From Lophium mytilinum (lineage: Eukaryota; Ascomycota; Dothideomycetes; Mytilinidiales; Mytilinidiaceae): a stretch of DNA of 64,000 nt. The notes under the pieces are model-generated. The model did no database searches. It saw only the letters and a program-made list of their open reading frames with translations, and was not told the origin of the DNA. Below, one piece after another: positions 21,193-33,333 of this stretch; positions within the stretch are counted from its first letter, which is position 1, and every line of letters starts with the position of its first letter. The DNA lies in NCBI GenBank assembly GCA_010093605.1, contig MU004185.1:1926539-1990538 (forward strand), given 5' to 3'. Both the position numbers and the translations under genes were made by a program.

Positions 21193-22571
21193 ATGGCGCT
21201 TGCTACGATGCCAGACGATATCTTGATCGAAATCCTATCGTGCTGTCACAGCGAGAACAGAATCCTCAAAAATCTGGCACTTGTGTCGCATCGCCTGAGT
21301 CTATTAGTGCCAACTTTTTTGTTCCGGCACATCAGTATTACTCTGCCCGACACGCCTTACCAACTGGAACGATGTCTTAGGGAGAATCCGGACCTAGCCC
21401 GCCATATTCGAAGCTTGACTGTGGTTTCCCTTGATGAGCAGCTTAGATTCTGGCGTCTCCTGCCCACCAACCTATCTCGATTTCGGAACCTCCGCACTGT
21501 CGAGCTCAACGGTGGCTGGAGGAAGCCGGGGCATCAGCACAGTGCAGCAGACTTGTCAAACCGGCAGATTTCAGAGCTTGAGAGAGAATTCCTTAGTGCG
21601 TTCAATGACGAGCTGATTGAAAACTTGCGCCATTCCAGCGTTAACAATATTCGTTTCAACCGTTTTTCATCCAACAGAGCGGTTATAAACGTAACATCGA
21701 CCATCATTGTGCGGCTCCTACAGATCGAAGGACTACGCAATCTAAGTCTCACTGGCCTCTCTGAACTGGGCGACATTGATGTTTCTATGTTGTCCACAAA
21801 CCTGGTCTCTCACACAGAAAACTTACAACTCGGAAGTGGATACTGGAGTATAGATCCGATGCACATGAAATCAATCATGGCCTACGCACCTTCACTGAAA
21901 AGTCTAACCAGCTTCCTCCCTGGATTATCAGAGCTGACGTTCCGCCTTCCACATCATTTCATCACGAATATGCTACAGCCATTCGACGGTGGAGCTCTAT
22001 CGAGCGTCTTGGCTCCGCTCAAAGTTTCTCTAGAAGTATTGGACTTGTCTGGCGTTATCCAACACTGGCCCGGCCGCCAACCCGGGCCCTTTGATCTATC
22101 AGATTTCGAGAAACTCCGAAGGATTGTTGCGCCGTCCATATGCTTCTTCCAGCTAGGCCCACCGCAGATCGATAGATACGAGCTCCATAACCAGCTTCCG
22201 GCATCCTTAGAAGAACTTTCCGTCAGTCATTTCCCCCTCGATATCTCTACATCCTCTTGGGACTGCCTAACCAAGTTTAGATCACATTCTCTTCCGAAAC
22301 CAGCATCTTTACCAATGATCTATCTGCTGATCCGTCCCATACTATCACGGTTCCACAATCCTTGGATTGGCTCATGCAGTTCGCAATGAAAGTGCTAGAT
22401 CACCTTCCAAACCTCCGCAGTGTCCAACTACGAGAGACAAGGAGATTTAAGAGAACCAGGAGACAGACTAAAGTAGAGGTGGTACCCTGGATTGCTCCAG
22501 CTAAAGTTCAGGAAGCGTTCGATGGTGCTAAGGTGAAACTCGAGGTGTTGGTACGGCAGAATATGGCGTGA
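21193..22571 (+). CDS. F-box protein, leucine-rich type (paralog 1)
   Basis: Two exons, 21193-22221 and 22281-22571, encode 439 residues. The N-terminus carries an F-box-like signature: MPDDILIEILSCC, then LKNLALVSHRLSLLVPTFLF. The rest has loose leucine-rich periodicity (LRNLSLTGLSELGDIDVSML) and a conserved block, LRRIVAPSICFFQLGPPQ-DRYEL-NQLPASLEELS, shared with both neighbours. The intron has a GTCAGT donor and TTTAG acceptor and falls directly after the SLEELS codons, exactly as in the two paralogs, which supports the model. F-box proteins normally recruit substrates to SCF ubiquitin ligases; the substrate is unknown. Convergent with paralog 3. Confidence 0.8.
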
Positions 22572-22895
22572 GATGGCAAGCGAAGTAGACACGAGATTCC
22601 TGTGATGATTTGGGATGAAGAGGTTACAATTTCTATAAAGTAATGGAAGGAATGATAAGGTGGGCGTTGAGAAAGACTCGGTTTTACTACCTTACTACTA
22701 CGGAGACGAGACATATCGACGGTCAAGCTTCACGTCTCACGTTTTGGAGCCAATCGAATGCTTTACCTGGGAAACCATTTAGTTCACTACTTCGAGTCGC
22801 TACTACTTTCATTCCCTTCATACAAGGCCTCAATTAATAATGAGCTTTCATTGACTCCGCGCCCTGAGCACATACCGTCGGTACTGTATACTAAA
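22572..22895. other. Short convergent intergenic region
   Basis: 324 bp between the stop codons of two convergent F-box paralogs. No gene seen. Confidence 0.4.
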
Positions 22896-24462
22896 CTAAA
22901 TTAAATCAATCATCCTTTGAACCGAAGCTACTCGGTCCATGAGGTGATGCTTTAGCTCGAAATCCAAGTCGTCATCTAGCATTCCATACTCCTCTATTAG
23001 AGCCTGCTCCATTTCACTGACTCTGTCGTCTACATCTCTAACCCACGCCTCTAGCTCGACCTCCACTGCCTCGAAAGCCTCAGCGATCAAAGTTGGTGCT
23101 TTCCACTGCACTATAGGCCTATCGGAGAAGACTCTCGGCTCAACATCCACAGGCTGACTTAGCTCTCGAAAGCAGACGCGGCGGAGGGAATGGAGGTGGA
23201 CGCTTTTTGCTGTGGTAATGGAGAGCAGCCAGTCGCTAGACTCAGGTCTTGGCAAGAGCGTCGAGGGAGAAGGGGGCAGGGGCCGACTGCACCAAGCGGC
23301 GGGGATGTGATGTCTTCTAAATGACGAATCATAAGGGTAAATCGTCCTTGGCAGGTGGTGACTGAAGAGGGACGTATCAAAGTGGAAACTGATCTTTCTA
23401 CAGTCGTCAACAGTATCCGGTATGAACAGCCGGATAATTCACCTCTAGCTCTTCTAATGAAGCGGGTAGCTGACTGCAGAGCTCGTACCTGTCTTCCTGT
23501 GGTCGGCCCAGCGCGAAGAAGCAGATTGATGGCAGTTTTACTTTCCGCAAATGGCTGAAGCTCGAAAGGTCGAAAGATTCGGTCCGGCCGACCCACTCTT
23601 GCCAGTCTGCCGTCAATTCAAGGCCCTCGAGGGTGTTTTGAACGGGAAGCAATTGATCTCTTATCCATTGAGCGCCGAAAGGGTGGCCCATGCGTGTACG
23701 TTCCCAGCTGTTTGTTATGGATGGTGTGTCCGGGATAGTGCACTTCAAATATTTGAGTGAAGGAGTGGTTTCTAAGACAGGCTGCAGGGATACTGGGACG
23801 TAGAAGACCCCGGATCGACATTGACACCAGGATAGCTCAAGATGCTCGATATTGGATGCTTTAGTTTGGGTTGGGAAGCTCAGGAAATTAAACGCCTTCA
23901 TACTCGCAACGCGCAAGCTTTGAAGCGGCTTGTGGGGCAACAATCGCAAAATCTGCGAAGCCGTGAAGGTACTACCCATACTGGGCTCTTCGCTTACGCC
24001 TAGGTTGACTACTCGAATGTTGGAAAGGAGTATCTCGTTGACGAAGTCAACCTCGAGCCATTTGGTTAAGCCTGAGGAATTCTTCGCCTTCGGGAGATCG
24101 GTTGGAGGAGGTTGTAGGAGCGGCGGGGCTACTTTAGATCTACGGTACATATTGAATGTATGGAGCTTCGAAAATCGAGAAAGATTCGTGGGCATACAAT
24201 TCGCCATATCAGCCCCAGCTTCTGCAAATACGACGGTGCATGTTCGCGGGTGATTAAAAAAGTCTGGGTTTTCTTTGAAACTACGTTCAAGCAGATCCAT
24301 GGCCTCGGGAGAAGAGATCTTAACACGTCGAAATATCCAGGCGGGAGTTAGTCTGCTTAGACGATGAAAGAGGCGGGTGAGGGCATGTAACGCAGCTAAG
24401 TCGTCTTCGAAATACGATAATAGCTCGATCAAAATATCGTCCGGCATAGCGGCTAGCGACAT
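22896..24462 (-). CDS. F-box protein, leucine-rich type (paralog 3)
   Basis: Two minus-strand exons, 24462-23443 and 23393-22896, encode 505 residues. The ATG at 24462 gives MSLAAMPDDILIELLSYF, aligning with the start of paralog 1; LTRLFHRLSRLTPAWIFRR completes the F-box-like region. The block LRKVKLPSICFFALGRPQ-DRYELCSQLPASLEELE matches the neighbours. The acceptor is placed at AAAG/ATC so that the second exon begins ISFHFDTSLF, parallel to ITFSSETSIF (paralog 1) and INFPIDTSIF (paralog 2). The C-terminal exon is longer than in paralog 1 and ends in an acidic helix (DLDFELKHHLMDRVASVQRM). Probable SCF substrate adaptor; target unknown. Confidence 0.75.
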
Positions 24463-24861
24463 TCTCACGAGGCTGAGTGCGACAAGGATGCACTGAAATA
24501 GAGGTGATTGAACGGGAGTGCAGGTTTCAGACCGGAATATCTCCTTCTAGAAGTTGGAGGTTGGCGGATCACCTGAAACTCATCAGGTTGCTGCCTGAAG
24601 GCTAGTTCTAGCTCTAGCGCCGTGATCTGCAGCTGATATTTCGATAGCCATGGTCGAACAAAACATTTTCAACCTCTATACATATGTCGTCGCAATGGCT
24701 TAATGTTTTCAAGAGCAGCCATGGGTTTTCAACATCTATTGTAGCTAATTGCAAGTTACTTGCGAACCTCCGAAAACTACCACGCCGCATCTTCTGTCTG
24801 AAATTCTGCCGCTTCGGAATCTTTCATTTCCCATAATTTGCAACCCTGAAGACATCATCTA
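24463..24861. other. Divergent region between two F-box paralogs
   Basis: 399 bp between paralog 3 (minus) and the paralog 2 pseudogene (plus), presumably holding both promoters. No motif stands out. Confidence 0.4.
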
Positions 24862-26380
24862 ATGTCTCGAGTACCCACCATGTCCATCACAACCCTACCC
24901 AACGATATTTTGATCGAGGTCCTTGCTTGCTTTCAGGCCGACACAACTACTCTCCGGAGTCTTGCCCTCGTCTCTCATCGTCCGAGTGCGTTGGCTCCCA
25001 CATTCCTGTTGCGACATGTCGAAACTCGCTCGCTCGAAAACGTTGAGCTACTTGAACGCAGCTTCCAAGAAAATACAGATCTCATGCGCCATCTTCGATC
25101 TTGCAGCACGAGGGCCTCGAGCAAGGAGGGAAAGCCTTTAGATCTCATACTCAAAGATCTTGCAAGATTCCCAAACTTTTAAGAGCTTGAGTTCTGTATT
25201 GACTCGTGAGTGAGGCAGCCGCATCGAATTTCGTCTGCGCTCCGCTCCGTGATCACACCTTTTACACCGCCACCAACACATTCTTCTCGAAATACAGAGC
25301 GTGTAACGGACTTCGATAATGACTTTGTGGGTATGATTTCTCGTTCTGGAATTAAGAGCGTGCACCTGAGTAGCTTCCCCCCTTGGAGAATGGGTACGAA
25401 GATTACATGCGCCGTGGTAATTCGTATTCTACTTATGGACAGACTTTGCAGCTTGCGTCTTTCCAACTTGTCGCATCTTGGCGATATTGATCCCTCGTCA
25501 ATCTTTACAGACCAGAAATCTCGCGTCAGCTGCCTTCAATTACATGGGAATAGATTCTGGAGTGTTGACGCCCACGAGACCAAGACCATCCTCAACTATA
25601 CTCCCTTTCTGAAGGAGTTTCAATGCTCACTTCCCGGGGAAGCAAGACCGAAGGCCGATAAGGGACCTGTGAAGATGTTAAGGCTCTTCCACGGTCCTGA
25701 CCTCCTAGATCTGTTGGCGCCGCTCGGAGATTCCCTCCAGTTGTTAGAGTTGAACGACAATTTTCAACTTTGGCCAGGCCGACAACGTCTACCCTTTGTC
25801 CTATCTAGCTTCAACAGATTGCGGAGAATAGTAGCACCATCTATATGTTTCTTCCAACCAGGCCCGCCGCAAATGGACAGGTATGAGCTTTTCAGCCAAC
25901 TTCCACAGTCTCTAGAGGAGCTTTCGGTGAGTATAAGCAAACATCTCCTCTACCCTGAACCCGCGCAACTACTATCAGATTCTCTAACATGAGATACGTA
26001 CCAGATCAACTTCCCCATCGACACCAGCATCTTCCCTATCGACGCCATCCCCGTAGACGCCACGATCCATCCCATGACCATCGGCACGACTGTCTCTCTA
26101 GTCAGTGGTAACATATTCCCCCCCCCAGTCCGCTACCTCTACTACGACTTTATCAATCACGGATGCTTTGGACTGGCTCTTGCAGCTCGCAGCGAACATT
26201 CGCTTACAACCCCCCCTTCTCAGAACTCTCCAGCTCAGAGAGACAGAGAGTCGAGTGCAGCATAAGAGAATACCCAAGACTGTGTTTGTACGTTGGGTTC
26301 TTCCAGAAGAGATCCGAGATGCCTACGATAGTATTGGAGTGCAGCTTGAGGTGTGGGAGAGGAGGTGGCAATTCGTATGA
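24862..26380 (+). pseudogene. F-box paralog 2, apparently broken
   Basis: Begins MSRVPTMSITTLPNDILIEV and continues LRSLALVSHRPSALAPTFLL, clearly homologous to paralog 1. After LARFPNF the same frame meets TAA (25180) and TGA (25207), then resumes without a frame change with KSVHLSSFPPWRMGTK, LRRIVAPSICFFQPGPPQ and LPQSLEELS. The conserved intron position is present (donor at 25927, acceptor before 26005). In the last exon the homologous frame moves by one base at a run of nine C (26118-26126), then ends LPEEIRDAYDSIGVQLEV. So there are two in-frame stops plus one frame change. The C-run could be a sequencing slip, but the stops are in ordinary sequence, so I call a young pseudogene. A short intron around 25200 (GTGAGT) cannot be fully excluded. 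Confidence 0.7.
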
Positions 26381-26914
26381 GGTGATTCATATGTGTACTA
26401 GCTAGGCCACCTCTCACAGCATTCAATGGTTTACATAGGCCAGCAAAGGTCACGTGCAGCTCGTTGATCTGATGAACCACCTTCAATTGGAAGAGCGCCT
26501 GACCAGAGACTGGAAAAAGCAGAATTTCCTACACCTATCTAACTAAGTATGGGCTAGTAGGATGAAGTGTATGTGAAAAAATGCCGAGATGAAAATCACG
26601 TGAACATATCCATCCAAAGTGCCTAACCTTGGAACTCCCGCACCAATTCAACCGTCTCCATCCCCATCTCTTTAACCATGCCAGCCACCAGAGCAACACG
26701 GCTATGGTCAATACAGGCATTTCTTGTTCGCGGACCCGCATGGGATGCGTTGTCTGCCCAGGTGCAGGATGCATGCCAAGCTGCGCCACAGTTGCTACCT
26801 AGGTAGGGCCGCTCAAGGCTGAAGGCACGAGGCTCGCGACTCTCATGGATCGATGTTCTCCCGCAAACTTGATTTCATCTACATTGTACATCGTCGTGGC
26901 ACTTGAACATCGAC
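26381..26914. other. Intergenic region before the NLR gene
   Basis: 534 bp. Contains at 26395-26430, on the minus strand, a copy of TGCTGT-AGAGGTGGCCTAGCTAG also found at 56832. CACGTG-like sites occur at about 26452 and 26599, without a TATA box at the P-unit spacing. Otherwise nothing. Confidence 0.4.
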
Positions 26915-29900
26915 ATGGCAGACCCTTTGTCAATCGCGGCTTCTATCTGTGGAATCGCATCTCTGGCAGAGACAGTGGTGAGCAAAGGATACAAGTATAT
27001 CAAGGCTGTCAAAGATTGTCGTGAGGATGTCAGCAGGCTCCTTCTTGAAGTCAACGTCCTCTGTGGGGTCTTGGAGCGACTAGGCAGGATGCTCGAAGAA
27101 GACGAAGATGACGAAGATGAAAATCAGATAAGTCGCAACAGTAAGCCTATTGCAGACGCGCCTCCTAGCCTGTTGTAACTGCATAACTAATATTTCCACC
27201 AGTTTCAGGCATCCCTAGTTACGTCTTAGTGTGCCAGAAGACTCTGAACGAGGTTCTACGTGTTCTTAACGGCTTCGAGAGAAAGGCAGTTATTGCCAAT
27301 CAAGGCACCGGAAGAAAGAAAAAGTCGTTTTTGACTTGTCTCTCAAAAAATGACTTGAAATGGCCTCTCTCAAAGGAGTCTACCATGGCACTCATTGAAT
27401 CTCTCGAGAGACACAAAGCGACGTGTATCTTGGCTCTTTCTGCCAACGAGCATTCGCTTTTGGAGTCCATACTCGCCTCTGCTACGGACACCAACAAGCA
27501 TTTACAGCAGATCCGGAAAGACCAGAATGCGTTCGCTGAGAGTGTGAAAACCCAAGAAAACACACGTATTTTCCAATGGCTGTCTCCCGTCAACCCGCAG
27601 CTCAAACACCGCGTTTTCCGAGAGGACTACCAAGAAGGCACTTGCCTTTGGGTATTTGATTTACCAGAATACAAGGCATGGGCGGCAGAAGACAATACTG
27701 CACTTTTTGTCTATGGCATACCAGGTGCTGGAAAAACCACGTTGGCTTCGCTGATCATCGACACTCTACTCGTTCAGAGACCTGCCGGATTCGCATTCTT
27801 CTATTGCCGCCACGACGATCAGGCTACGCATGATGGAACCAATGTTTTGGGGTCACTCATGGTGCAGCTTGCGATGCAACATCCTTCTGCTTATTCCGAT
27901 GTCCTTGAGTTCTACAAGCTACATCATCCAGACGGCAGGCTTAGCACGCAACCGAACGAAGCCCAATTAGTTTCCGGAATCATGTCAATGTCCCAATACT
28001 TTCAGGAGATCACCCTAGTCATCGATGGTTTAGATGAATGCGGAACGCCAATTTCCAGGGCGAGACTGCTCACTGCTCTCTCGAGAATACACAAATCGCG
28101 GACCACAAGTTCGGGCAACACGCAGGATACCAATATCAGACTGATGGTCTTAGGACGAGCGGAGCCTGATATCCGAGAGACTCTCGACGAATTTTCCAGT
28201 ATCTCCATTGCCGCGAAATCCTCAGATCTACAACTATTCGTCGCTGCCCATTTGAGCACGATCAAGACAAAGAGTATGGATTTGAGAGAAGACATCGTTA
28301 CCACCCTAACGCAAGAGGCGAATGGCATGTTCCAGTGGGTAAAACTCCAGGTGGACTATCTTTCGAGGCTGCCAAACGATCGAGAAAGACGAAAGGCGCT
28401 GCGATCTCTCCCGCCTGATCTCCCGGCGACATACGTAAGAATACTAGAGGACATCGACTCTCGGTATCCAGAACAGACGAGGGTCTACATTCGACGCGCC
28501 CTCAAGTGGCTCATATTGCATCAAAGTCTCAGTGATCAGAACGCCCATGTTACAGTTACTGCTGAGCATCGTTTAACGAGGTCAGCCTTGTGCCATGCGA
28601 TAAGCATCGAGCCAGACACCACTACTTTAGACAAAGATGCTATCCCGATGGAGGCAGAAGTTACCAACTGGCTGTCCAGTCTGGTCAAACATGACAAGAA
28701 GCAGCAAGATCCGCTCTTTCAACTCAGTCACTTCACAGTCAAGGAGTTCTTGCTCAGCTCGCCGGACGCTGTTCCTGACAAAGTGGCTAGCTATCTCGTC
28801 AATCAGAACATTGATCCTTCCTACCTTGCCGAAACCTGCATTGGCTACCTCTCCATGGACGATATTCCACACGCTGGTGTCCAATCGAAAGCTGCAAGAG
28901 CCGAACTAGAGAGACAGTATCCTCTCTACGGCCATGCAGCCATCCAAGCCTACGCTTATCTCTATTACTACGATATCGCACGTCCCGAGCCACCGGCCTT
29001 CAAACGGTTTTTCTCTTCTCTGCCCAGCCTGGGCTTTTCCCTTTGGAACCTTTTTTGTAGCACCAGCTTCCCGGACTGGAGCAGGTACTCTTATTCTGAC
29101 TACCAAGGAAAGACTCAAAAGTCTGAAATGGCATGGGCAATTAGCCCATTGCAGTTTGCTGCTGCAAGCCTCCTTCCGAGCACCTGTGCCAGACTTCTAA
29201 CCGAAAACGCGAATCCTAACGGAAGATTAGAAGGTATCGCAACTCCGCTTCATTTTGCTATATCCAAATGCAGGGCACCTGTTTTCACACTCCCGCCACA
29301 CGAAGCGTTCTTCTCGGAGAGGCTCGAAAGAAAGGAAACTTTGGCCCGCAGACTGGACACGATTCGTTTGTTGGTAACTCACGGCGCAGACTTGGGTTTA
29401 GCATGCAAGTTTCGAAGTTCCCACCTTATGAGAAACAAAGACGGATCGACTCACGGTGACCTTGACATGTCACCTCTATGTGTTGCTCTTGCGTGTTATC
29501 AGTCGGAGGCCTGTGATCTACTTCTTGAACTTGGCGCAAGTCTTGAACCAAGCCCTGCTGGACTCGGCAGATATTACGGAACCTTTGAAACCATCGTTCG
29601 ATCGTCCTCTAACTGGAACGACCTCAAAGTCACGCCACCTCCACACAAGACGAGACGGGACATTGTCATTACCAAAATCTCAGCCCATATCGAATCCAAC
29701 AAGAAGAAGCAATTGTCGTCCGAATTAGAATCCAGATCAGATCACGACGTAGGTCAATCTATCATTCAAGAGAAAACAAACCTTGACTCATATACATCCA
29801 ACTTGATTCAACCGGATGACATTGACGTTTGCGTTGAGGCTCAGGCCACTCCAAAACAGCTCTGCCGCATCTGCCAAAGCGACAGCATCCACCTTCGGCT

Positions 29901-30642
29901 TCCCCGACAGAGTGAGGAAAGTGAAACCGATATTCTCATGGGTGGTTTCTTTCCCAAATCCTCCCTCACCAAATCCGCCCCCCTCTCCGCAACCGCATAC
30001 ACCGAACTTGTCACCGGCCCCTTCGGCACGATCGGAAACACACTCGCATCGCACACCCTCAAATTCCCCGTCCCATGCACCACCAACCTCCCCCCCCCTG
30101 AAGAAACTCTATCACCTGTTCGGCATTCCAAGACGCTCGAAGATCGGAATACAGACCTCACCCTGGCCTTGGCTACCAGAGATATCGAATTGGTTATCCA
30201 AAGAATCAACTTTCATCGAAAAGAACCTCGCCAATCGCAGAGCCCAATATTTGTGGCCCACCTTTTCAAAAGACCAGATATTGTCGAGTATCTTCACAAG
30301 AATGGAATCAGCCTGTACGCGCGCGAGGTGTTTCAAATCTACAGCGAAGACGCAGATCTTGCTAAAAAATTGCTTGGCTCTATCGAAAACCACCCTATCT
30401 CGGTATCACGAGCTCAGTTACTGTCAGCACTCACTAGTTTTCTTGACAATGAGTCTTTTCCCAAATCTAAGGAAATGGATTATATATTGAACAGTGCAAG
30501 CACGGATCATAGCTTCCTTCTGGCCAGAATGACCTCTCTGGTAGACCGTCATAAGGAAAACCTCCGCACTTCAATCAAAGCCCCCGGAACCTTCAAAACC
30601 AAACTTGGGAGACTCAAATTCAGATCTATGCGTACATCATAA
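26915..30642 (+). CDS. NLR: Helo-like N-domain, NACHT NTPase, ankyrin-type repeats
   Basis: Two exons, 26915-27140 and 27203-30642, encode 1221 residues. The start MADPLSIAASICGIASLAE is the typical opening of fungal Helo-like N-terminal domains, which act as signalling or membrane-targeting modules. The NACHT core has a P-loop GIPGAGKTT near residue 247 and a Walker B LVIDGLDEC near residue 347, with downstream helices NGMFQWVKLQVDYL typical of STAND ATPases. The C-terminal third has ankyrin-like segments: TPLHFAISKC near 755, IRLLVTHGADLGLA, and SPLCVALACYQSEACDLLLE near 831. The architecture is that of fungal nucleotide-binding oligomerisation-type receptors involved in non-self recognition and regulated cell death. 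The ligand is unknown. The ankyrin units are degenerate. Confidence 0.9.
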
Positions 30643-31099
30643 TCGAGGGTCCAATTCAGAGCCTCTGGAACGTAAAGTTGACAAAATCACTAAGCTCAAT
30701 GGGCCAGGGGGGTCTCAGACGATTTTACGGGCCGTCAAATAAACAGTGTTAGCATTTGGAGTTAGAACTGCGCGTAGGTCATGATGAATATTTGGATTTA
30801 GGGTTTTTAGAACCGGTTCTATCACGTTCCAACGCTTGCGGGTCTTGCAGTATTTTCGACATGTTCAAAGGCGAAGTTCCAATAGATGGCAACAGTGCGA
30901 TTGCGTGAGTGCTTCCAACGCACAAAATGGTCTGGTGGCCTGCTGGATGCTGATGTTGAGGCTGAATCTATAACTGTATAAGGTAACCCGGAATCTGTAC
31001 TCTAACGCTCACAACTTCGCCCTTTTCCCCGCTCGCGGCGCTCTAGCCAAGTCAATCAATGGTCATGACGTTTCGTCAACTGCCTCCACAGATGCCAGC
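30643..31099. other. Convergent intergenic region with a repeat fragment
   Basis: 457 bp between the NLR and aldo/keto reductase 3' ends. At 30838-30877 lies a partial copy of the repeat found in tandem at 46986-47680 (shared CAGTATTTTCGACATG followed by CAAAGG). Confidence 0.5.
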
Positions 31100-32358
31100 T
31101 TACCTCGACCTGCCGTACGACGGAGCTGCCGCAGGCTTGTTATCTAGTATAGTCTCAATCTCCTCCATCAGCTCTGGCGTAAGCTTAGGTAGCAGGGCCA
31201 GCGCCTTGCAGTTATCCACGATCTGCTCGACTTTCGTAGCACCGAGGATGACCGTGGAGACATTCGGGTTCTTCGCGCACCAAGCGAGTGCCAATTGAGA
31301 CGCGTTCCCGCCGAGCTTTTCCGCGATTGTGGTCAGCTTCTTGACCTTCTCGATCTTGGCTTTGCCCTCTTCGCTCTGCAGCTGTTTGACGGAGTCGCTG
31401 AAGATGGATGAGTTTGTGGCGAAGCGGGAGTCTTCGGGGACGCCGTTGTTGTATTTGCCGGTGAGGAGGCCGGACGCGAGGGGGGACCAGATGGTTGTGC
31501 CGTATTGGAATTTCTCGTAGAGAGGAGCGTACTCGACTTCGAAGCGCTGGCGGTGGAAGGCGTTGTATTGGGGTTGTTCGGCGATGGGGGCGATCAGGTT
31601 GTATTTCTCGGCGATCTGGGTGGCTTCCATGATTTGGGTGGCGCTCCATTCTGAGGTTCCCCAGTACTGCGCAAGGTTAGATCTTGGAAAGTAGTGAAAG
31701 AAGGATGAGAGCTCACGTAGGCAAGGTTGAGGTTGCGGATGACTTGGGTGAAGGCTTCAACGATCTCCTTCATCGGGGTACTGGCCCAAGTTAGTGATGT
31801 CGGGAGGATTGCGAGTGGTGACTTACGCGACATCGATTCGGTGAGCAAGGACGATATCCACGTATGGCTGCTGTAGCCTTGCCAGCGAACTCTTCAGGCC
31901 TTCGACAACGTGCTTCTTGCTGAGCCCCCTCGTGTTTGGCTCTTTACGGCCAGTCCCAAAGAAGATCTTGAACCTCGTCAGACACATCGCATTTGGATGA
32001 AGTAGACGTTCATACCTTGGTGCTTAGCACATACTCGTCCCTCGGCCACGCCAGCTCCTTCAACGCCTGGCCCATTTCAATCTCAGACTGGCCGTTGGCA
32101 TAAGTCTCAGCCGTATCGAAGAAATTGATACCATGATCCCAGGCTGCTTGCATGCAATCCTTGACAATGCTGCCCTTCTGCGTGCCACCATAGGTCAACC
32201 AGCCTGTGGACAATGGTGGTCAGCAAACTTCCAATGCCCATATCAGGAAGAAAAATCATACCGCCAAGCGACAACACGGAGACCTTCAGCCCACTGGGCC
32301 CCAAGTTACGGAACTCCATGTCCTTGGGGCTAAATTTAGACTCGACAGGGCCAGCCAT
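31100..32358 (-). CDS. Aldo/keto reductase, potassium-channel beta-subunit type
   Basis: Five minus-strand exons, 32358-32262, 32203-32016, 31966-31827, 31780-31717 and 31666-31100, encode 351 residues; all introns are 49-61 nt with phase kept. Starting at [20 protein letters not shown], the protein has SVLSLGGWLTYGG, the catalytic Asp/Tyr segment [15 protein letters not shown], the Lys in YVLSTKIFFG, and the His in VLAHRID. The NADPH-binding part follows: [30 protein letters not shown] and [20 protein letters not shown]. This matches the AKR6-like group (Kv-beta and fungal relatives), NADPH-dependent reductases of aldehydes and ketones in the cytosol. An in-frame extension upstream of the ATG is probably leader. 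Confidence 0.92.
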
Positions 32359-33333
32359 CGTGATGGTACGAATGGGAAGTTTGATAGGATGAGTGAAGTT
32401 AATTGGACCGAGTTTTAGAGCAGCGAAGACGTGTTTGTTGAGAACGGGGCGAAGTTCTCTGTTCAGAAACATACGGGAGTCGTGGGGTTTAAAGGTTTTA
32501 TCAATGGCGTTTCGTTACCTAAGGTCCAGCGATACTACACGTCATCCCAGTCTGCCTGCATGCGCGAGCGGCGGGGTGGCCGTTTTAAGGTTACAGACGC
32601 CGGAAGTGCAATTTGAAAGCAGAAGGTTACATGATATGCCCGAACCGGTAGGACAAGCCGGAGAAAGGACTTTATGGATAATAAGACACTCTTTTGTAAA
32701 CGATATCTGTCGTAAAGTGTGATTCTAACTTCCACGAGCTTTTCTTTTAGAAGATGGATGACGAGACTGGCGGGGTTGTCGGATTTAAGCTGGGGCTAGC
32801 GAGTCTTTTGGCTCTAGCTCCCGTGGGTTCCACAGATCTCAAATGCCGAGGGTGATACCTAGCTTCTGCACTTCCTCACCATATAGGCCTAAGCTGGATG
32901 CGACTCCTAGTGACTCTGATGAAGTGCCAAGCATACTCTCTTACCCAGATAGCTATACCCATCAAAGCAACAAGGGCCAGCTAGAACAACGTTATGCAGC
33001 ATTCGTATCTGCAAATCATCAGCAGGTTTAGTAATCATGCCACAAGCCCCGATAGGCAATATTTCTAGGCTTGAAGTGCTCCAAGACCCTGCATGTAAGC
33101 ACAAAGGCGGATTTGAACCAATAAGCGCGCCTCTTGTAAATTCAGTGCAGACTGAGTCACAGGATGGCGCGCGTCGCTCGTGTTTCAGGGACGACCTGGC
33201 CACGTGCGGGGTCCAAACGGCGGCCTTGGTCAGGTGGGATGAATATAAAGAGCTGAAACAATCAGCCTCTTGAAAGTCATCCGAGTAACCTTTTCAAACA
33301 TTCACACTCCAGTCTTAACAGCCAACTTTCAAG
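32359..33333. other. Divergent intergenic region
   Basis: 975 bp between the aldo/keto reductase and the VOC gene starts. Several short frames, none with family features. No gene called. Confidence 0.4.

Noticed and set aside
25180-25209. Stop-codon readthrough or RNA editing in paralog 2
   Set aside because: The stops are TAA and TGA rather than the TAG context favoured for fungal editing, and a frame change follows further on; decay is simpler.
26118-26126. C-run frame change in F-box paralog 2 as sole proof of a pseudogene
   Set aside because: A homopolymer slip could be a sequencing error; the pseudogene call rests on the two in-frame stops instead.
26440-26610. CACGTG sites before the NLR gene
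   Set aside because: No TATA box at the right spacing and no ATCAAAA element; single E-boxes are common.
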